Assembly: GCF_017654505.1 (NCBI RefSeq)
Contig: NC_054537.1
Location: 77,262,118 to 77,326,117, forward strand
DNA length: 64,000 bases
Direction of reading: 5' to 3'
DNA from: Polyodon spathula
Lineage: Eukaryota; Chordata; Actinopteri; Acipenseriformes; Polyodontidae
Both the position numbers and the translations under genes were made by a program. Each line of letters starts with the position of its first letter. Position 1 is the stretch's first letter. The notes below the pieces were generated by a model that was given only the letters and a program-made list of their open reading frames with translations, was not told the origin of the DNA and searched no databases. Of the stretch, positions 1 through 11,225 are shown one piece after another.

Positions 1-1437
1 AATAGGAGAAGAAAACTGGTTAAAAAATGTTTTAGATAGAGTGAAGACTTCCAGACAGTGTTTCTTCATTGTTAAAGAATGCACTGAAACTGTATGAGTC
101 CTCACACAAAGGGGCACCAGAAGGGGCTCCAATTATGCCAACAGTGGGGACAATATCACTGATGCAAATGAGCATAATGTGTTTATTGTTTTTTTTTTTT
201 AAGATGACTTTGTCAAGTAAGTGAAATGATCAACCGTGTGACACAACTCCATATTCCTCACAATAAAAGGCTGGGAGATTTTAATGTAAACATTTCAATA
301 CTCCAGTTTAGCACACAGACTGACTAATGGCTTCATATAACCCCAGATTATGATACTTGTAACAACATAATGTCAGTTTTGTCATTACTTCTTAACTAGT
401 TATCTGCATAAGTGTACTGTTATACACTGGGGACAAGAATACATTTAAAACTGTTCATAAACAACCACCAAGAACAAATGTTACATTTTACTCTGCTCCT
501 TGCCAGAATTTGAACCAATTGGTTGAGGTATCACTGCTTTATTGCGAGAGGATGTATCTGAGCCATACAAATTTCATTAATTTTAAGATCTAATCCAAGG
601 CTGGAAATCACTGTATGCTCTCTGTCATGAAAAGGATTACCATTGCATGTGGTTATTAAATCAGAGCTTTCAGTAACTGACAGTAACCCAGTGCTAAAAG
701 TATTGATATAAAAAAACAATATTTAACACCTACATACCAGCCTTCCAATATATTTTCCTGGCATCTCAGCTTCCCAACTAATAAAAGATTTCTGTGCAAT
801 ATTTTTTTTTTTTCCTTAAAAACGCATTCTTCATTTAACTATAAAGATTTATGGTTGTATAAAGAGACTGTTTCCCAATAAACAAAAGTCAATACCGATT
901 TAGAATTTCCAAGCTAGGGGGAATACCGAGATTTACTACAGTATAAACAAAAATTAAATGAAGGCCCATTGTTCATTACAAAATAAGACAACTGGCACAT
1001 GTTATTACGTAATGACATTATTACAAAACTGTTAGGTGCTATTAGGCAACTTGGCTGTTGGAGAAACCGATTCAAACAGTTTATTCATTTAGGGACTTCC
1101 TGTGTCAGGTGTACTGACATTACACCAGATATGATACAGACAAGGCTTTACAGTTTACAAACTCATTCCCACTTTAGGACTAACACTTTACTACCGTATG
1201 TTCCCATACCTATTTAATGCCTAATTTCTCAATGTCAAATATACTGGACACAAAGGGTTCATTATCTGTGTGAATATGATGATAATTAACAGAACAGCAA
1301 CATGTTCCTCTAGGAATCCTATTTATTATAAAAAAAATAATAATCAGGGGAGGAATGTGTGCAATGCGTAAGACGTGGAAGTGTACCGCACTAGTCTGGC
1401 AGTACAGTATGTTCAACAGGAAGAGTGCCCCTCCTAC
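1..1437 (-). other. DEPTOR: DEPTOR intron 1 (partial)
   Basis: This stretch lies downstream, on the minus strand, of the first coding exon of DEPTOR and runs off the left edge. I see no further DEP-domain exon in it. It is AT-rich with short poly(T) tracts and no recognisable transposon domain. The intron assignment follows from the splice donor at its right end. Confidence 0.7.
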
Positions 1438-1523
1438 CTTAACTGCTCCCCAGTGATCAGAACCTCAGCCATGCGCTCCAGCTCAGCTGCCTTCTTCTGC
1501 ATAGTGTTACCGATGCCTTCCAT
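1438..1523 (-). CDS. DEPTOR: DEPTOR, first coding exon
   Basis: DEPTOR is a cytoplasmic inhibitor that binds mTOR; the full protein has two DEP domains and a PDZ domain. Only its N-terminus is here: 28 complete codons starting MEGIGNTMQKK and ending ERMAEVLITGEQL plus two bases. The core ERMAEVL-TGEQLR is almost identical to the N-terminus of human DEPTOR just before the first DEP domain. The exon ends AG with a donor GTAGGA at 1437. The ATG has a good context (G at -3, G at +4). The reading frame stays open upstream, and a pyrimidine-rich stretch ending TTCAG lies at 1557-1570, so this could be an internal exon preceded by a non-coding one. The orientation opposite to DSCC1 matches human synteny. 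Confidence 0.85.
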
Positions 1524-1556
1524 GTCTATAGTAGTGCAGTCGGCGAAATGAATCTG

Positions 1557-1570
1557 AACGGAATAAGTAA
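1557..1570 (-). other. possible splice acceptor upstream of the DEPTOR start codon
   Basis: Read on the minus strand, TTACTTATTCCGTTCAG precedes the start codon by 33 bases. It would suit a 5' UTR intron with an untranslated first exon further right. No matching donor was identified. Confidence 0.35.
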
Positions 1571-1670
1571 AAATAAAAACACAGTTAATATGTGACCCCT
1601 TTGTTCTGATCACATGGAATCTACTTGTACAACAAAAGCGTACACGCGTCAAATTGTTGGTAAAAGGCTG

Positions 1671-1671
<1 letters not shown>

Positions 1672-1728
<57 letters not shown>
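1672..1728. repeat. (ATT)n microsatellite
   Basis: About 18 uninterrupted ATT units, just upstream of the DEPTOR first coding exon. Confidence 0.97.
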
Positions 1729-1730
<2 letters not shown>

Positions 1731-2281
1731 ACAATTTACAACAATTTCCTCTTTTGTATCTAAACCTCAACCTCTGATTTGACTAATTCGAAGTGTATAC
1801 ATTATATTAATGACATTAGCTCAAAATACAATGCAATAAAATCGGTATTATTAAAACAGAATATTCTCAAATCACTAACAATTACATATTTGTATCTACA
1901 GCCTTTTATTTTAGCTAAAATTGAAAAACTCACCTTCAAATTGTATATATGTACTTTATTTTTTTTCTTTCACCGACGTGCTTCCCTGGTATAAAGAATA
2001 AGTACAGAGATTTACATACAGTCCAAAATAAACAAGCTAACAAAAACGATCATTTTGGAACACCTAATGGGTGAAATCCCTGCAAAAATTTTAGTCCATC
2101 CATTCGTCGTCAGTCGTTAACTTTGCATGTGGCAGACGCAAACCTCCGCAATGAAATACAGATTATATTCAGTTGCACGATGACATCTTTTTTTTCTGCA
2201 ATTCAACCAGTTTGCTGTACAGCCTGCCTGTGCAGATCAGACTAGTTCACTCACGTAAAGTCTTCTTGTAATTTACAACGA

Positions 2282-2349
<68 letters not shown>

Positions 2350-3570
2350 ATGCAATTTAAAATATGTTGTTCATAAGTAATATGTTTTTGTTTTTAAAAT
2401 CGTCCCGTTGCATTTTACAATACAGATATAACTTATGTATGCATTCAGTTACAGCATAGGACATCTCTCTACTAGTACTATACCTTCTTTTACTTCAGTT
2501 TTGTAAATAGATGGATTTGTCAATCCGTTTTGCCATAGCTATGCTCCTGTCTGGGTTTGTTTACCAAGTCACACAGCCGCAGCAGCAGCAACGTGAAACG
2601 AGTGTAGAGTGCCATCCCCTAGTATACTGGAAGCTAAGAACGTCATTTGGGGAGTTGACCAATAAGGTGGGGCTCGAGTACAGTAGTTATTGATCTCAGA
2701 AAAAATAGTAGAACTACATTATAGTGTAACATTTGTTTACCATTATGGTTTTACCACGCCTAGCAGGTTAATGCACTCTTTTTCTTCTGTACGGAAATTT
2801 GAACCAACTGTGTTGTCATGGAGAATTTTAAACTCCATTTATATACAGTTAATGCTCCATAGTTATGGACTTCACAACAGTGTCCTCACATATTATTATG
2901 TATTGTGTATTTATAATGTCACTGTGCAGTTTTAAAAAAGAAAAAAAAAACTTTGAGGCTAAACTGTAGAATAAATGATGTAAGGTATTGTGCTGAAAAT
3001 GCTACATTCTGCTGTTTGTAATGTTACCTCAACAAAGGGCCACATCGATTAGTAAGGGCTCATCTATGACCTGTGAGAATGGCTCTACATTGAATGCTGT
3101 TTCCAAAACATCAAGCCTCCAAACATTCTGTAACCATCCTGAGACATTCAAAATGTCAGTACTAAATAAAAGATACATAAAATCAATAGAATGAATGCAC
3201 AAATTAATGTACAACTGTCTCCAGCACTTGTGACCTCAATAATAAAATAATAAAAATTCTTCGTCACTATGGGCAGAGGTTAAAGTTTATCTTCCCGCAC
3301 AGCATGGAGATGGGAACAACACTGATAACCAAAGAATCAAGAATGTATAGAATTATTTTATTTGTTAGTTTGTGCTTGGATACATTTTTAATTAATGGTA
3401 AAAAAAAAAAAGAAAATGTAGGAAATGACAGAAACAGTGGTTTTAGCTTTTTTTTTTTTTTTTTTTTTTTTAAAATAACATTCTGTTTGTAAAAGTTAAT
3501 TTTGTTTGATTCAGTTTTATTTTTTCATTGTACTAAATGAATGTAAATACTTCACCATGAGCTTTCATGA
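1729..3570. other. DEPTOR/DSCC1 intergenic DNA, left part
   Basis: No gene is recognisable. It contains a long CT array (2286-2346), poly(A) and poly(T) runs and short chance reading frames. The DEPTOR promoter and any untranslated first exon should lie here, but I can place neither. Confidence 0.6.
2286..2346. repeat. (CT)n microsatellite
   Basis: About 30 perfect CT units. Confidence 0.97.
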
Positions 3571-4499
3571 CAGTTATTCATGGCTGAAGAGGCCCTAAAG
3601 GGGCCAAGTGGGTTCCCTTTCAATTCGAAGATGACTGCCAATGATACTTTTGGGATATGCCTGCTTGTCAGGTATTCGCTGAGCATTTTATATCAAAACT
3701 GCAGATAGGCCCCTACGCGGAGTTATGTCTTGGGTCCCACCTCACCGAGGTAATAAATTCACTGCGTGGTGACGTCAGTCTCTTTTGCCTTTCACAGACA
3801 GGTAGGTAAGGTAGGTGAGTATAATCACTAACTTTTTCCAGTTGTGATTGACTCTTCAGAGCTTCTTCTTCGAATTCCCTTGCAATTAATTGCTGGAAGT
3901 AGGCTTGCTACTTCCCCGGAATCAGAAACTCAGCAACTGAAGGCCGAGCTAACGCTACGCAACTGCGTTTCGTTTAAAAAAACAAAAAAATCTTCAACAG
4001 CCTACATCGCTTGGTGATTGTACTCTGCTTTCTAACCTCGGCAGCTTGCTGCATGTTCCTTTTTTAATTTTCCTCTGCTTTCTGAAGCTGTAAAAAAAAA
4101 AAAAAGAGAGAGAAGGGAGAACACAACCCTCCAGCGAGTCCAGCCTCGCTCTGCAGCCACTGTTGACTCGAGGTTCTCTGGGCGACCTCGGTACGCCCAC
4201 TCAGTGTGCACGGCCTAGCGCGATAACTGCACAATTCCTCCTTGGCCTTATTGTTGAGCTGACCGTGTGCATTACCAGTAACCCATAAGCAGTGCACTTG
4301 TGTGTAAAAAAAACAAAAAAAAAAAAACAGCTGTGTTTCTTTCTTTTTCTGTCTGTTCTTATCCCTTCTCCAGAGCTATGACTGTTGAGGGCTCCACATG
4401 GTCCAGACGACATCTTGGGTGCACCACTCCACTGCAAGCTTTGCGCTGTCCTGGTTGTGTGACCGCAAGCAGCCCAGACACAGCCACGCAGCCCAGTAC

Positions 4500-5480
4500 A
4501 TTGATGCTTTGCCTTCGGTACTTGGCGCTCGGTGCTTTGGCGCCCCAGTTTCAAAGCCTCGATGCCCATAGTACCCTCAGGTCCTTGGTGGCTCAGAGCC
4601 TTAGTGCCACGGTGCTTCGGCGCCCTCGGTGCATTAAATCCTCAGTGCCTCCATGCCTCACCGCCCACAGTGTTCAAGTGCTTACCATCAATGGTGGCTT
4701 CGTGCCTCAATGCTCCATAGCCTCGTTGCCTCTGTGCTTCGACATCTTCAGTGCTTTGAGAGCTAAACACCTCAGTGGTCAACGCCTTGAAGCCTTTCGA
4801 GCCCTGTGTGTCAGTTCCTTCGGTGCCACACTGTCCCAGAGCCTTTGTACCTCAGTGCTTCGGCATCCTCAGTGCCTTGAGAGCTACACGCCTTGGCATT
4901 TGATGCCTCAAGGCTTTTCGAGCCCCAAGCTTCGGCACTCTCAGCGGGCTCGGTGCCTCGACGTTCCACAACCTCAGTGCCTTGATGCTTCAGCATCGTC
5001 GGTACCTCGAGAGCTAAACGCCTCGGCATTTTGACTCCTCAAGGTTTTTTTCGAGCCCTGTGCAGCACGCATTCACTGCTGCGCTAGCCTAAGATCTCAG
5101 TACCTCTGTACTTTGACACCCTCGGTACCTCAAGAATGATATGCTTTGGAGCTTTGATGCCTCATGGCTTTTGAGCCTGTGCAGCAGTGCCTTCGGTGCC
5201 ACGCTGCCCCAGAGCCTCGGTACTTTGGTGCTTCGACGCCCTCGGTGCCTCGATGACTCCACGCCTCGGCACTTCAATGCCCTGGAGGCTTTTCAGCTCT
5301 GTGCATTGCGCCCTCGGTGGCCTTGGTGCCCCTGCGCTTGATAGCCTCTGTGTCTCGGTGCTTCCACACCCTCGGCACTCAAGGATTGTATGCCTCAGTG
5401 ATTTGATGCTTCAAGGTCCAGTACCCTAGAGACCCTCGGGCCCCTCGTGCTACATTGCATTGGTACCTCAGTGCTTGACA
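4500..5480. repeat. degenerate tandem repeat within DIRS copy 1
   Basis: The phrase GCCTCGGTGCTTCG-CACCCTCGGTGCCTCGA recurs throughout in imperfect form, alternating with GAGAGCTAAACGCCTCGGCA-like pieces. Unit length varies, roughly 20-70 bases. It leaves several frames open on both strands, which explains the overlapping long reading frames. It is much more GC-rich than its surroundings. Confidence 0.75.
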
Positions 5481-5715
5481 CCCTCTGTGGCTCGAGGACT
5501 TGCTGCCTCTTCGCTTCGACAGCTGCAGGGCTTCACCCAGCACACTCGACCCCCTCAAGGTGTTTTCGGTGCCTTGGTGATAAACGACTGAGCATGTCCT
5601 GCAGGTGGAAATTGCCCCCGCAGGACAAACACTCCCTGTGTGTGAGCTGCCTGTGCATTGAGCACGCCTCAGATGGTCACACATCACTACATCCTCCAGT
5701 CTGTCCTGATGGGTG

Positions 5716-6217
5716 ACTAGTTTACAACAATGGACCTGAAGGACATGTATTTTCACGTTCCTATCCATCCAGCGCACAAGAAATATCTCCACTTTGTCTT
5801 TTAGGGGAGCGGCTTCGAGTTCTCCATGCTGCCATTTGATCTCTCCTCAGCCCTCTGCACATTTTCAAAGTGCATGGATGCCAACCTAGCTCCCTTGCAG
5901 CTGCAAGGGATCAAGGTGATGAATTACCTGGATGACTGGCTAACTTGTTTCCAGTCCCAGGAAGAAGCAGTGGCCCACACAGCAATTATATCTCACCCTC
6001 AATGATGCAAAAAGCCAATTAATACCGGTGTAGAGTACAGTCTATTTGGGTCTCCGGCTCAATTTCTTCACAATATGAGCCTACCTGTCGGATGACAGGG
6101 TAGCTGCTATTCGCAACTGCCTGGTCCTGTTTCAACCAGGGTCCACAGCGCAATTAGTGTTGTGCCAGAAACTACTGGGTCTGATGGCCACTGTGTTCCC
6201 AGCCATTCAACAGGGAT
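5716..6217 (+). pseudogene. DIRS reverse transcriptase fragment
   Basis: Translation gives the RT palm start MDLKDMYFHVPIHPAHKKY, then LPFDLSSALCTFSKCMDA and the catalytic box YLDDWL at 5925-5942. In DIRS RT this box is normally Y-(I/L)-D-D-W-L, so both catalytic aspartates are present. A TAG at 5802-5804 interrupts the frame. Beyond about 6000 a frame change is needed to continue into AYLSDDRVAAIRNCL and QKLLGLMA, which match the region leading to RNase H. The fingers region and N-terminus are missing. Confidence 0.85.
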
Positions 6218-9200
6218 TACTTTAAGTTTATTAATGTTGCACCGATTGTGCAAAGATACAGTGCTTTAAGTGTGCAAATAGACAATAAAGACCCTATACT
6301 GTCTGTACCCCGTACCCTGCATTGTGGACCACACCTGGTTTACGTAGCAAGCGTTTGGCATCTTCCGCCAATTCAACGTGGTCAATAGCCCTCCTGAAGG
6401 TGTCTGCAAGTGGTCACACCCAACACAGCTCTTTCCCAAATTTAAATTAACAAAAGCAATAACAGGTCACAAATAAAACTATTTAAATAATAATCAAGTT
6501 CAGTTCTCCAAGTTCAGTCCAGGTCCAGAGAGGTCTTGATTTGTTTGTGTAGGACAAAGAGACACTCGCAGCTGGACCCGTCAGACAGTATGCATAGTTT
6601 GTTGACCTGTAAAATGATAAGATAAAACTCTTCTCTTCCCTTGACAGGCCTCTCTCGTCTCACTTCCTTCAACTTGACTTATAAACAGCTGCACACCAAT
6701 AAACTGTCCGTCCCGCAGCTGTGGGCAGTTATCAGCAGCCCAGTCCTTGTGCTCAAGTTAATAAAAAAAAAAAAAAACAATAAAAAAACAAGTGCTCAAC
6801 ACACATTAATTAGTGCAAATCATAAAAACACACAACAAAAAACAGTGAACATATATACACAATGTGCAAATAACAATATAAAAAATAAACATGCCCAAAT
6901 AATTAATCAAATCAAACAAAATAATAAAAAAAAAAAAAAATGTGTTAATAAATGATACAATAATGGACTTGGTTGCCCTGCAACATGTACTTTAACACAA
7001 TTTTTTGTGAAAATATGGTTTCCATGCGCAGAGAACTGGCACACCAGTGAAAGCTGCTGTAATAAAGCAAAATACCTTGTGTCTGGTTGGTTAATAATGT
7101 GTTTTATTGCTCTTGCCCAAATTGTTTTTCAAATGTCATGTCGTCAGTAGTGAATACTGTTTCAATTAATTTATCATACAACTCATAAATTAAAAATTCT
7201 GAGGTATAAAATGAAACTGACCAACGGGTATTGCAGATTACCATGGCTGAAAACTGGCGGATACTTTATATTTTTCCATTTCATTTAGGCAATACAGCAT
7301 ATACGGGATCAGGAGATGCTGGCTATACTACTCTAGCTTAGAAACCCTACTCGTCCAGACGGTTGACTGGTTGACTCTGCTGAGGAAACATTCAACACCA
7401 CGCTTGGACAAATACGGGTAGTGGGCACTTAAAAGGGAGGTGGCAGATACTGATGAAACAGACTGAAGTGCATTAGTTCGTTCCCAAAATTGCCACTGCC
7501 AGCTGTATCCTGCACAAATGTCAACAACAAAATTAGGCGTTCAGGAACCACTGCCTTTCAAAACAAGCTCATAACAAGCAACCCCATGTTAGAATATGGG
7601 TGTTTATGTAAATTCAAACCAGCGACGCTCAAAAACAAGCCCAATCCCAGCGATCTGAGAAGACTTGTGAGAGAAAATGTTAATTAGCTCATTCAAGTCC
7701 TTTCCTAAAGCTGCTCTAAAAGTCACATGGGAATACATAAGTTACCATGGTCCAAATGTCCAAAATGGTCCATTAATGTTTTGTTTGCAATATTTCGTTT
7801 CTCAGATTGATGTTGCGATAGCCCCACTTTTTTCTCTGTCTTGCCTAGAACTTTTCATAACGCTAGTCATACACAGATCTGAATGTGTTATTGTAACAAG
7901 ACAGGAATAACGAACAGCCCTTACATGGATGCCCTGGAAGCGATGACATGGATTTGACAATAGAAAAAGGTACACTGACACGCTCATTGAGCGCTCAGGC
8001 AGTTTATTGAAGCAGAACACAAATGTTATCTGCCTAAACACAGTAAAAGCAGAGGGAGTCACTACAGAGAAGAAAAGAACTTAAAGGATCCGTAAAGGCT
8101 ACTGCCCAGCCGGACCATAAGGGCTAGTTTGTGTTCGATTTTTTTTGCTCTGCAAGTGTCTTTTTGTTAAAATATTTTATTTATTTTTGTTTAAAAATAA
8201 ACGGTGCGCTTTTTGCACTACAGTACTTTTCTTTGTTTTCCTTCCTGCACTCTGGCCTGACGTCACCACTCCCCAGCCTGTCACAATCATACAGATTGTA
8301 TTTACCAAGTTTCTGTTTAAAACTATTACTAAAAATGTTTGATAAACTGCATTGTGGGCTTGTGAATTCAAGTGGTTACAGTCAATTTTCTTTTATGATT
8401 CGAAGGTGAATAAACCTGGTTTGATTTGTGCCGATGTCATGTTCATACCTTCTGTAGCTACTACTTCAGTCAGCACAGTGATTGCCCAAACATTCGCAAA
8501 GTACCAGCTAACTTTGGAAAATGTGGCTTCCACTTGCACAGATTCTGCTTCATCATACATGTCAGGGACATTAAACCTAATCAGAAACCAGAACTGCTCC
8601 TCATCATATTCAACATGTAAAGTGTATTTTTTCTGAGATTTTTTGCCCCGATTTTTATCGATGTTTCAATATAAAACTATTTGGTACCGATTTTTATCCC
8701 TATTTTAATATATGTAAAATAAACGCCGAAAAATTCCCCAATTATTTTTTTAAAGAAAAAAACGAAAATGCAGAACACTACTTATGTCTGAGCAAAGCCC
8801 GTGCCCATCCTCCATTTATGTCCGTTGGAGCGATGAAGAGGCTTGGGTGTTAATATCCATAAGGGATATGATGAGGCAGCTTGATACAATGCATAACACG
8901 AACATTGTTTAACCTGCTCTCAAAATAAATGGTGTGGCGTTTTCACGACTTATTTCTTGGGAATCAACAATACTACTCAATATTCCAATTGTTTATTAAG
9001 GAGAGGCAGTCATACAAGTACAGCGTAAAGGAGGATGCTATATTTGGTATAAACAGATACAAAATAAGCTAATGAAATAAAAATGTGACACAAAATAAAA
9101 GCACACCGTCGGGTTACAAAAATAAAGATAGCAGTGCACCTCTAATAAACCCAAAATAAACATCATGCAAGTATAAGGAGTCAGGTTTAACCACTGTATT

Positions 9201-9500
9201 TGTCTTTATTTGAGATACACTTTGATGCTGCAGTTTTGTTATGCTCAGAAGTTATTTTGCAAACCGAAAAGCATTAATGACTATATTTTTAAATTAAAAC
9301 TGTTGGATAAAACTGAAATGCATAATATTGTGAGCAATTTGCTAATTGTATATTTTGAAAAACTGAAAGTAAAAGGATATATTTTACTGTTATGCAAAAA
9401 GCATGAAACCGGGGTTAATCTTTGAATTGCTTGAGTAGCATTGAGTTAAATAAGAAATAAATAAAATACTGAATAGTTATTTTATTAGAAATATATTTGC
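6218..9500. other. intergenic DNA without recognisable gene
   Basis: AT-rich DNA with A-rich runs near 6760-6960. The piece at about 6240-6750 has the look of a retroelement LTR or a non-autonomous transposon, but I could not define its ends. Near 8640-8780 there is low-complexity sequence with repeated CCGATTTTTATC-like phrases. Confidence 0.5.
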
Positions 9501-9759
9501 AGTTTGTGGCAGGTTACATCCCAGCCCTGTGTGTGTTTTATGTGATGTTATTGTGTGTGAATTTGGACGCTGTGGTTTAAGGTCAGCAGGGAAGGGTTAA
9601 TTGTCTTCCCTGCCAAAGTAGTTCACATGCAGACTGTGATGAATGATTAGCAATCGAAACCCAGCACAACTGAGAGGCCCAGCTGTCTCCAGAGCCACAG
9701 TTGCCACAGCCCGCACCCCTGCCAACATCACCACAGGAGAGCTGCTGGGGGTCGATATC

Positions 9760-9876
9760 AAAAATACAATTACAATACTGATATCAAAAGCCATTCTTGA
9801 TATCAAAAATGCCATTCTTGACATCAGAAATGTCAATCATGATATTAATAATGCCATTCTTGATATCAGCAATTGA
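9760..9876. repeat. short tandem repeat with GATATCAAAAATGCCATTCTT-like units
   Basis: Five or six imperfect units of 20-24 bases, each with a GATATC (or GACATC, GATATT) core and most followed by GCCATTCTT. The array ends at about 9876. It leaves one frame open in a hydrophobic repeat, but there is no start context or homology, so I do not call a gene. Confidence 0.8.
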
Positions 9877-10500
9877 GGATTAAATGTTAAAACGGCTTGC
9901 CATAATCCCCAGTTAGTACGCTACAGTTAGTTCATAGCAATTGATCACTTATTTCTACAGAAAATGCAACTAGAATCAGGCATTCTGGTTAATTTTTAAC
10001 TGATGTATTGGGAAGGCTTGCCGTGAAAGGTGCGTTATGAGTTTAATTCTGTTGTTATATGCATCCATTGCCTGGCATCTCCAATAACTAAATTGCCTTG
10101 TGAAACTGTTTGGACAATATATCAAACTGCTAATATTATTAAGAATGATCCTATAGACAATAAATAAATAAATAATAAAAAAAAAAAAAAAACACCGACA
10201 TGCTATCATGCTGAATGGATGTAAGTATATCAATAAAATAGTTTAAGAGTTTGAGCATGTTTTCTAAATTATTTTTAAAGGGTTGCATATAATAATAAAT
10301 TACAGTATTAGCTTAAATGTATTTTTTTACTGAACTTTAGTTGTGCTATATTAACCCAAACTGCCCGCTGTAGGTATTTTAATGTGACGTATACTTACTG
10401 ACTACTTATTAATATAGTTTTCATAACACCGTTGCTGTTTACTGCTGCTATCTGTGTTACAACTACAACTCTATGGTAGCGCATAATCCATTATTTTACA
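9877..10500. other. intergenic DNA upstream of DSCC1
   Basis: AT-rich, with an A run at 10178-10192. Nothing else recognised. Confidence 0.5.
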
Positions 10501-10909
10501 ATTTTGCGCTTTTCGTATGATTGGTTTAGCAACGCGACAAGATGTTTCTGTTCTATTGGACAATTCCACAGTCAATCAAAACGCCCTTGCATTTCCTGCT
10601 AACATTGCGGGAAAGTTGAAGACATAACAAGGAAGACATTTCTGGCAAGTGATTTTCAGTGTTATGCATTCATTTGTAACGTTTTGTCGTATTGTTGTAC
10701 CTGAGCCTAGATTACACAATTGAGGTACCGATTCTATTTATATAAATACAATTAAAAAACAAACAAACAAAAAAAACCATCTGAAACTGCAGGTTTCCGT
10801 GCAACAAAATACAACGTGTTTATCAGGTTCGTGCATTTAAGAAAAGTGTATTCTTTACCGAACCCTGCACATTAACCCATCTGGCATCTATAAAGTGTAA
10901 CACGCAACA
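10501..10909 (+). promoter_or_regulatory. DSCC1: DSCC1 proximal promoter and 5' UTR
   Basis: Two inverted CCAAT boxes (ATTGG at 10520-10524 and 10555-10559) stand 35 bases apart. They are followed by GCGGGAAA at 10607-10614, which is the reverse complement of the E2F core TTTCCCGC, about 300 bases before the start codon. A further TTTTGCGC (near the E2F consensus) is at 10502-10509. The combination of NF-Y and E2F sites is typical of S-phase genes, which suits a replication factor. The transcription start was not located. Confidence 0.5.
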
Positions 10910-11079
10910 ATGAGGACACTAGACGAAGTGCTCGCTACACTGCAGATTGCTAAACTGAACGTGGATGACTTGAAGCCTGTCATTCATTGTCTCTCATTCG
11001 GTGAGAACGTCTCGTCTGGGGACTACTGTCTCATGGAGCTAGATGACACGCTCTGTAAACACATTGAAGCTGGTAAGAG
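10910..11079 (+). CDS. DSCC1: DSCC1 exon 1
   Basis: Starts MRTLDEVLATLQIAKLN and ends EAGK plus AG, donor GTAAGT. The split serine codon AG|T is completed by exon 2. A competing GTAAGA at 11073 would break the conserved join, so the later donor is preferred. Confidence 0.95.
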
Positions 11080-11155
11080 GTAAGTGAAACAGTTAATTGT
11101 AGCGTTAGTCAGTTAGTAGTCCTTGATTGAAGAAACAGCGATACTTAAAATTTGA

Positions 11156-11225
<70 letters not shown>

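Larger units (their letters stand above)
3575..6217 (+). mobile_element. DIRS-type retroelement, decayed copy 1
   Basis: DIRS elements are retrotransposons that integrate with a tyrosine recombinase and have inverted ends. Here the left end (about 3575-3800) carries GGGTTCCCTTTCAATTCGAA, a style of terminus I associate with fish DIRS. Next comes a degenerate Ser/Pro/Arg-rich tract (4.4-5.6 kb). Then a gag-like motif of the form DKHSLCVSCLCIEHA (about 5617-5670), a reverse-transcriptase piece and the start of the RNase H connection. The sequence jumps from gag to the middle of RT near 5713, so it is internally deleted. It stops near 6217 with no recombinase and no right end. Stops interrupt the frame. 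Non-functional. Confidence 0.8.

Noticed and set aside
4300..5034. A 244-codon open frame on the plus strand
   Set aside because: It lies in a degenerate GC-rich tandem repeat, with equally open frames on the other strand and no conserved domain beyond DIRS gag context.
7490..8636. Cluster of short open frames between DIRS copy 1 and DSCC1
   Set aside because: They overlap on both strands, show no homology and have no splice-site pattern.
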